NCBI RefSeq assembly: GCF_900109095.1
Contig: NZ_FNYZ01000016.1
Coordinates: forward strand, 1-64,000
Direction: 5' to 3'
Length of the DNA: 64,000 nt
Source of the DNA: Sphingobium sp. AP50
GTDB taxonomy: Bacteria; Pseudomonadota; Alphaproteobacteria; Sphingomonadales; Sphingomonadaceae
Shown: piece by piece, positions 61,034 to 64,000 of the stretch
Layout: every line of letters starts with the position of its first letter
Position numbering within the stretch: the stretch's first letter is position 1
Program-made: the position numbers and the translations under genes
Notes under the pieces: model-generated
What the model was told of the DNA's origin: nothing
Seen by the model: the letters and a program-made list of their open reading frames with translations, nothing else
Database searches by the model: none

Positions 61034-61089
61034 ATCGCGGGCGTAGACCGCAAATCTCGGAGCGCCATTACCTTTGGAGAATTCAAAAC

Positions 61090-62088
61090 ATGGCGTTTAC
61101 GACGTTTGAACAAATTTACGATCCGGTCGATTTTGCGGCCGCAGTGCAGAACTACACACTTGAGAAATCCGCCTTTGTCCAGTCGGGCATTCTGGAACGT
61201 AGCGGCGAATATACAGCACGTCTGCTTTCCGGTGGTGAATTTGGCGAACTGCCGTTCATCGACGATCTGACCGGTGAGGAAAGCGTAGCGTCGGGTGTCG
61301 CGTCTGAACTGATTTCGCCCGATCCCGTCACCATGGGTAAGATGGTGTATCAGAAGGATTTCCGCACGAAGTCGTGGGGCGTTCCTGACCTCGTTGCCCG
61401 CATCGCAGGCGAAGACCTGATCGGCGCTGCCGTCAAGCTGGTAGGTGATTACCGCCTGCGCCAGCAGCAGAAGACCCTAATCGCCAAGTTTGCCGGTTTC
61501 GCAGCGAGCAACGTGGCGAACAACGCCGGGGACATGGTCAAGGATATCTCGATCGACACCACGGCTTCCCTGACTGATGCGCACAAGATCAGCTTCAACG
61601 CGATCCTTGACGCTACCCTGACGATGGGTGACCGCTTCGATGAAATCACCGCGATGGTGATGAATTCGGTGCAGTGGGGTCAGCTTATGCGCATCGACGC
61701 GGCCAACGTGGTCCGCAAGAGCGATATCGAGCCGTTCAACCGCTACTATGGCCGTATCGTCATCATCGACGATAGCATCGGCTATCATCAGGGAACCAAC
61801 AAGCAGATTCATACCTGCTACCTGCTCGGTACCGGCTCGGTGGCGTTCGCCACCGGAAATGAGCGTTCTGTGATCGTCCGTGACGAGAAGGCTGGTATGG
61901 GCTACGGCGCGACCGAACTGGTCACCTCCTATGATCAGCTTATGCACATCAAGGGTTCGACCTCGAAGGCTGCACTGATCGGCAGCGGTAAGTCGCCGAC
62001 CAACGACACTTACAAGCTGGCTGCTTCCCATGAGCGCGTCTTCGACCGCAAGGCCGTCAAGCTGGCGTTCCTCAAGACCAACGGCTGA
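61090..62088 (+). CDS. Major capsid protein
   Basis: 332 residues, HK97-fold type: E-loop region with SGGEFGELPFIDDLTGEESV, then the long A-domain. TTTGGAGAATTC before the ATG is a good ribosome site, as expected for the most abundant virion protein. A strong terminator follows 22 bases after the stop. Confidence 0.9.
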   Translation: MAFTTFEQIYDPVDFAAAVQNYTLEKSAFVQSGILERSGEYTARLLSGGEFGELPFIDDLTGEESVASGVASELISPDPVTMGKMVYQKDFRTKSWGVPDLVARIAGEDLIGAAVKLVGDYRLRQQQKTLIAKFAGFAASNVANNAGDMVKDISIDTTASLTDAHKISFNAILDATLTMGDRFDEITAMVMNSVQWGQLMRIDAANVVRKSDIEPFNRYYGRIVIIDDSIGYHQGTNKQIHTCYLLGTGSVAFATGNERSVIVRDEKAGMGYGATELVTSYDQLMHIKGSTSKAALIGSGKSPTNDTYKLAASHERVFDRKAVKLAFLKTNG

Positions 62089-62110
62089 TTGAACAACCAA
62101 CGACAGGAGA

Positions 62111-62134
62111 GGGGCGGGCAACCGCCCCTTTTTT
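62111..62134 (+). terminator. Rho-independent terminator after the capsid gene
   Basis: GGGGCGG (62111-62117) pairs with CCGCCCC (62122-62128), then TTTTTT. The next gene starts 20 bases after the T-run, with a CTAAATA motif in between. Confidence 0.9.
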
Positions 62135-62142
62135 GTGCCTGT

Positions 62143-62149
62143 CTAAATA
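62143..62149 (+). promoter_or_regulatory. CTAAATA motif right after the capsid terminator
   Basis: TCTAAATA, eight bases after the terminator T-run and four bases before ATG 62154. Because the capsid message ends at the terminator, this motif is the only promoter candidate for the following genes. Confidence 0.75.
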
Positions 62150-62153
62150 CGAC

Positions 62154-62594
62154 ATGAGCATCATCGTCGAAGACGGGAGCGGAATCCCTCAATCCAATAG
62201 TTTCGCATCGGTCGCTGAAGCCGACGCTTTCCACGCCTTGCGCCTGTACGCTGACTGGACCGATGCCGGTGAGCCGCAGAAGGTCAGCGCCCTTGTTCGC
62301 GCCACCGATTATGTTCGTTCCGCGTACCGGGTGACCGGGCTTCCCGAACCAGTGAAGGCGGCGACCATCATGCTGGCGCTATATGCGTTGGCTGGACCAC
62401 TGTCCGGCCCGGCTGAACGCGGCATCAAGGGTCAGACCGAAAAGCTGGAGGGGACCGGCGAAATCTCCACCATCTATGACGACGCCCAACCCGGTGACCC
62501 TTATCCCGGCATCACTGCAATGCTGTCCGATGTCGCCGAACGCAAACGCCCTGATGCCCCGGCTGGTCTTGTCGTGGGGAGGCTGATCCGGTGA
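62154..62594 (+). CDS. Head-tail connector (DnaT-like/gp6 type)
   Basis: 146 residues, starting MSIIVEDGSGIPQSNSFASV, helical: VKAATIMLALYALAGPLSGP. The family is often annotated DnaT-like ssDNA-binding but acts as a head-completion adaptor after the capsid gene. ATG 62154 is chosen because it is four bases after the motif; a longer frame from 62133 would include the motif. No Shine-Dalgarno. Confidence 0.75.
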   Translation: MSIIVEDGSGIPQSNSFASVAEADAFHALRLYADWTDAGEPQKVSALVRATDYVRSAYRVTGLPEPVKAATIMLALYALAGPLSGPAERGIKGQTEKLEGTGEISTIYDDAQPGDPYPGITAMLSDVAERKRPDAPAGLVVGRLIR

Positions 62595-62944
62595 GCCTCA
62601 GCGATCGTTTCCGTGATCTTCGTGACCGACTGGGGGACCGCTTCGAACTGCCCAGCATTACCATATCCCACACGTCTACCGTCCGATCCGATGCCGACCG
62701 TGCCGCTGGCCGCAAGGGATCATCCTCGACGATCGCCATGACGGCGCGGGGCACCCTTGGATCGCGCAAGGTTTTTGTCTCCGAAGGCGTCTACCGGCAG
62801 GAAGCCACCGTGCGATTGGATAAGCCTGTCCTACCCGACGATGTGCTTACGATCGGCGCACGCACCGTGACGGTTCTGACTGTCGAGGAAACCAATCCAT
62901 TCGGTGAGGATACGGCCATCATCTATCTGGCTGTCGTAAAATGA
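62591..62944 (+). CDS. Head-tail joining protein
   Basis: 117 residues, beta-rich (SITISHTSTVRSDADRAAGR, RTVTVLTVEETNPFGED). Position after the connector and before the gp10-like gene suggests a stopper/head-closure protein. GTG start overlaps the previous stop by 4 bases. Confidence 0.65.
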   Translation: MSLSDRFRDLRDRLGDRFELPSITISHTSTVRSDADRAAGRKGSSSTIAMTARGTLGSRKVFVSEGVYRQEATVRLDKPVLPDDVLTIGARTVTVLTVEETNPFGEDTAIIYLAVVK

Positions 62945-63249
62945 CCTCCCGCCGCTACTCCGTCACGGTCGACCTGACCGGTGTCGTGGATGGTCTAATG
63001 GAAGCGGTTCAGGACATCATCGAAGAGAAGACGACCGATGTGTTCGTCATCCTGACAAGTGCGCCGCCGCAGGGCACCCCGATCGACACGCGGGCAGCAT
63101 CGAATAACTGGCAGATGGATTTCTCTGATCCGATGAACCCGGCGCTGACGAACCATCTGCCCTACATCCTCAAACTGGACGATGGATCGTCATCGCAGTC
63201 ACCGGCTGGCTTCATCGGCCGCGCCATTGATGAGGGCTGGTCAACCTAA
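62941..63249 (+). CDS. HK97 gp10-like tail completion protein
   Basis: 102 residues, short version of the family: helical N-terminus then APPQGTPIDTRAASNNWQMD, and GFIGRAIDEGW at the C-terminus. ATGA overlap with the previous gene. The stop codon lies inside the next CTAAATA motif. Confidence 0.7.
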   Translation: MTSRRYSVTVDLTGVVDGLMEAVQDIIEEKTTDVFVILTSAPPQGTPIDTRAASNNWQMDFSDPMNPALTNHLPYILKLDDGSSSQSPAGFIGRAIDEGWST

Positions 63250-63252
63250 ATA
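63246..63252 (+). promoter_or_regulatory. CTAAATA motif containing the previous stop codon
   Basis: CCTAAATA, four bases before GTG 63257. The TAA inside it ends the gp10-like gene, so the motif is kept although the base positions are also used for translation termination. Confidence 0.6.
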
Positions 63253-63256
63253 CGTT

Positions 63257-63670
63257 GTGACCACCGCTTTCGACGACATCGTTGCCTTACGCCTGCGCTT
63301 CCAATCTGTCTGGAACGCGACATTTTCCGGCGTCCCCTATATCTTCGATAACGAACCTCAGATCGACGGACATGAAGGCACTTGGGCGCGCTTTTCCGTC
63401 CAACCCGGTGAGCAGAAGCGCCGTCCCGGCGTGGCGCTGCGGACCTATGATCAGCGTGGCTGGGCCTATCTACAGGTCTTCATGCCGGAAGATGAAGCCG
63501 ACCGCGATGGGTGGGCGATGGCTGAAGAAATCGGCAATGCGTTTCGCGACTGGCATTCGGAAGATTGGCGTGTTCGGACTGAAGCGCCTGCCTATAAGTC
63601 GATCGATCGTGAAGGTGAACCCTACACGATCCTCGTTACGATCAAATACAAGGCCGAACACAGAATCTGA
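63257..63670 (+). CDS. Tail terminator/completion protein
   Basis: 137 residues. FDDIVALRLRFQSVWNATFS, IFDNEPQIDGHEGTWARFSV and RTYDQRGWAYLQVFMPEDEA are typical of tail terminator (gpU-like) proteins in siphophages. GTG start at 63257, no Shine-Dalgarno. Confidence 0.75.
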   Translation: MTTAFDDIVALRLRFQSVWNATFSGVPYIFDNEPQIDGHEGTWARFSVQPGEQKRRPGVALRTYDQRGWAYLQVFMPEDEADRDGWAMAEEIGNAFRDWHSEDWRVRTEAPAYKSIDREGEPYTILVTIKYKAEHRI

Positions 63671-63687
63671 AATCGACCAAAATTCCT

Positions 63688-63694
63688 AAATAGA
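63688..63694 (+). promoter_or_regulatory. CTAAATA motif before the tail tube gene
   Basis: CCTAAATA, 41 bases before ATG 63736. The gene has AGGAG, so this motif is in the class with a leader. Confidence 0.6.
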
Positions 63695-63735
63695 GCGGGG
63701 CGCGTAGCTCCTCAAATCTAATAGGAGTTTTCCGA

Positions 63736-64000
63736 ATGGCTGATACCGCCGATACAATTCTTTCTGTGATCCGCGAGGTTACCCCCGGCGTTACCCCGAC
63801 GGCCGCCCCCGGTTTTCGTTACCTCGACACCACCGATGCTACCTTCAACACGTCTGCGGCTAATCAGATCACGTCTGATATCACCCGCGCCAACCGCGCA
63901 CCCGGCGATATGGTCACGTCGGGCTTCTCCGTCGACGGCAGTCTGGCGGGCGAATGGCGTCGTGACACCACCCTAGAGTTGGTGCTGGAAAGCGCTCTCG
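63736..64000 (+). CDS. Tail tube protein (partial)
   Basis: The first 88 residues, starting MADTADTILSVIREVTPGVT, with FRYLDTTDATFNTSAANQIT, match the N-terminus of siphophage tail tube proteins of this type. It runs off the window end. AGGAG is ten bases before the ATG; it is likely a strongly expressed structural gene. Confidence 0.8.
   Translation, partial: MADTADTILSVIREVTPGVTPTAAPGFRYLDTTDATFNTSAANQITSDITRANRAPGDMVTSGFSVDGSLAGEWRRDTTLELVLESAL

Overview
The window looks like an alphaproteobacterial chromosome of the sphingomonad type (Sphingomonas, Sphingobium or Novosphingobium). That placement is an inference from GC-rich codon use, SOS boxes of the alphaproteobacterial GAAC-N7-GAAC type, an imuA-imuB-dnaE2 set, and the LuxI/LuxR-phytanoyl dioxygenase arrangement. 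Nearly everything here is accessory DNA: a conjugative or mobilizable island on the left and a tailed-phage prophage on the right, meeting at a tRNA-Pro gene.

Left region (1-38.4 kb). It opens with a truncated radical SAM gene and a SIR2-HerA anti-phage pair of the Nezha type. A VapBC plus nucleotidyltransferase-HEPN operon follows, then a quorum-sensing block (MarR-like regulator, phytanoyl dioxygenase, LuxI, LuxR). Next come island housekeeping and transfer genes: HU, a ParB-like protein, ArdC, a DUF2958 protein, small proteins, a VirD4/TraD coupling protein, a MobF relaxase and a lytic transglycosylase. A DNA-repair cargo follows: two SRAP proteins, exonuclease III, AlkB, and imuA, imuB and dnaE2 with two SOS boxes. 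An AlpA regulator and a P4-type integrase close the island against the 3' end of tRNA-Pro. No mating-pair-formation (T4SS channel) genes are visible.

Right region (38.9-64 kb, running off the end). This is a prophage: tyrosine integrase with an overlapping excisionase-like gene, early/regulatory genes and an HNH nuclease. A tract of small unknown, membrane and periplasmic proteins follows, with a lysozyme and a T7-endonuclease-I-like nuclease. The head genes come in order: terS, (serine recombinase), terL, (TIR/deoxyribosyltransferase-like moron), portal, MuF head protein fused to a zincin, a small putative partner, a membrane protein, scaffold, major capsid, connectors and tail tube.

The most interesting signal is an octamer, YCTAAATA, found directly before almost every late transcription block on the + strand. 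It lies 4-5 bases from the start codon of genes that lack a Shine-Dalgarno, and tens of bases upstream of strongly expressed genes that have one. One copy comes 8 bases after a strong terminator. It resembles the T4 late promoter TATAAATA and suggests a dedicated late promoter producing leaderless mRNAs. Other leads are the MuF-metallopeptidase fusion with a coupled small acidic protein, a defence-like moron between terL and portal, a palindromic motif flanking an unknown early gene, and homologous GC-rich leaders in front of three island genes.
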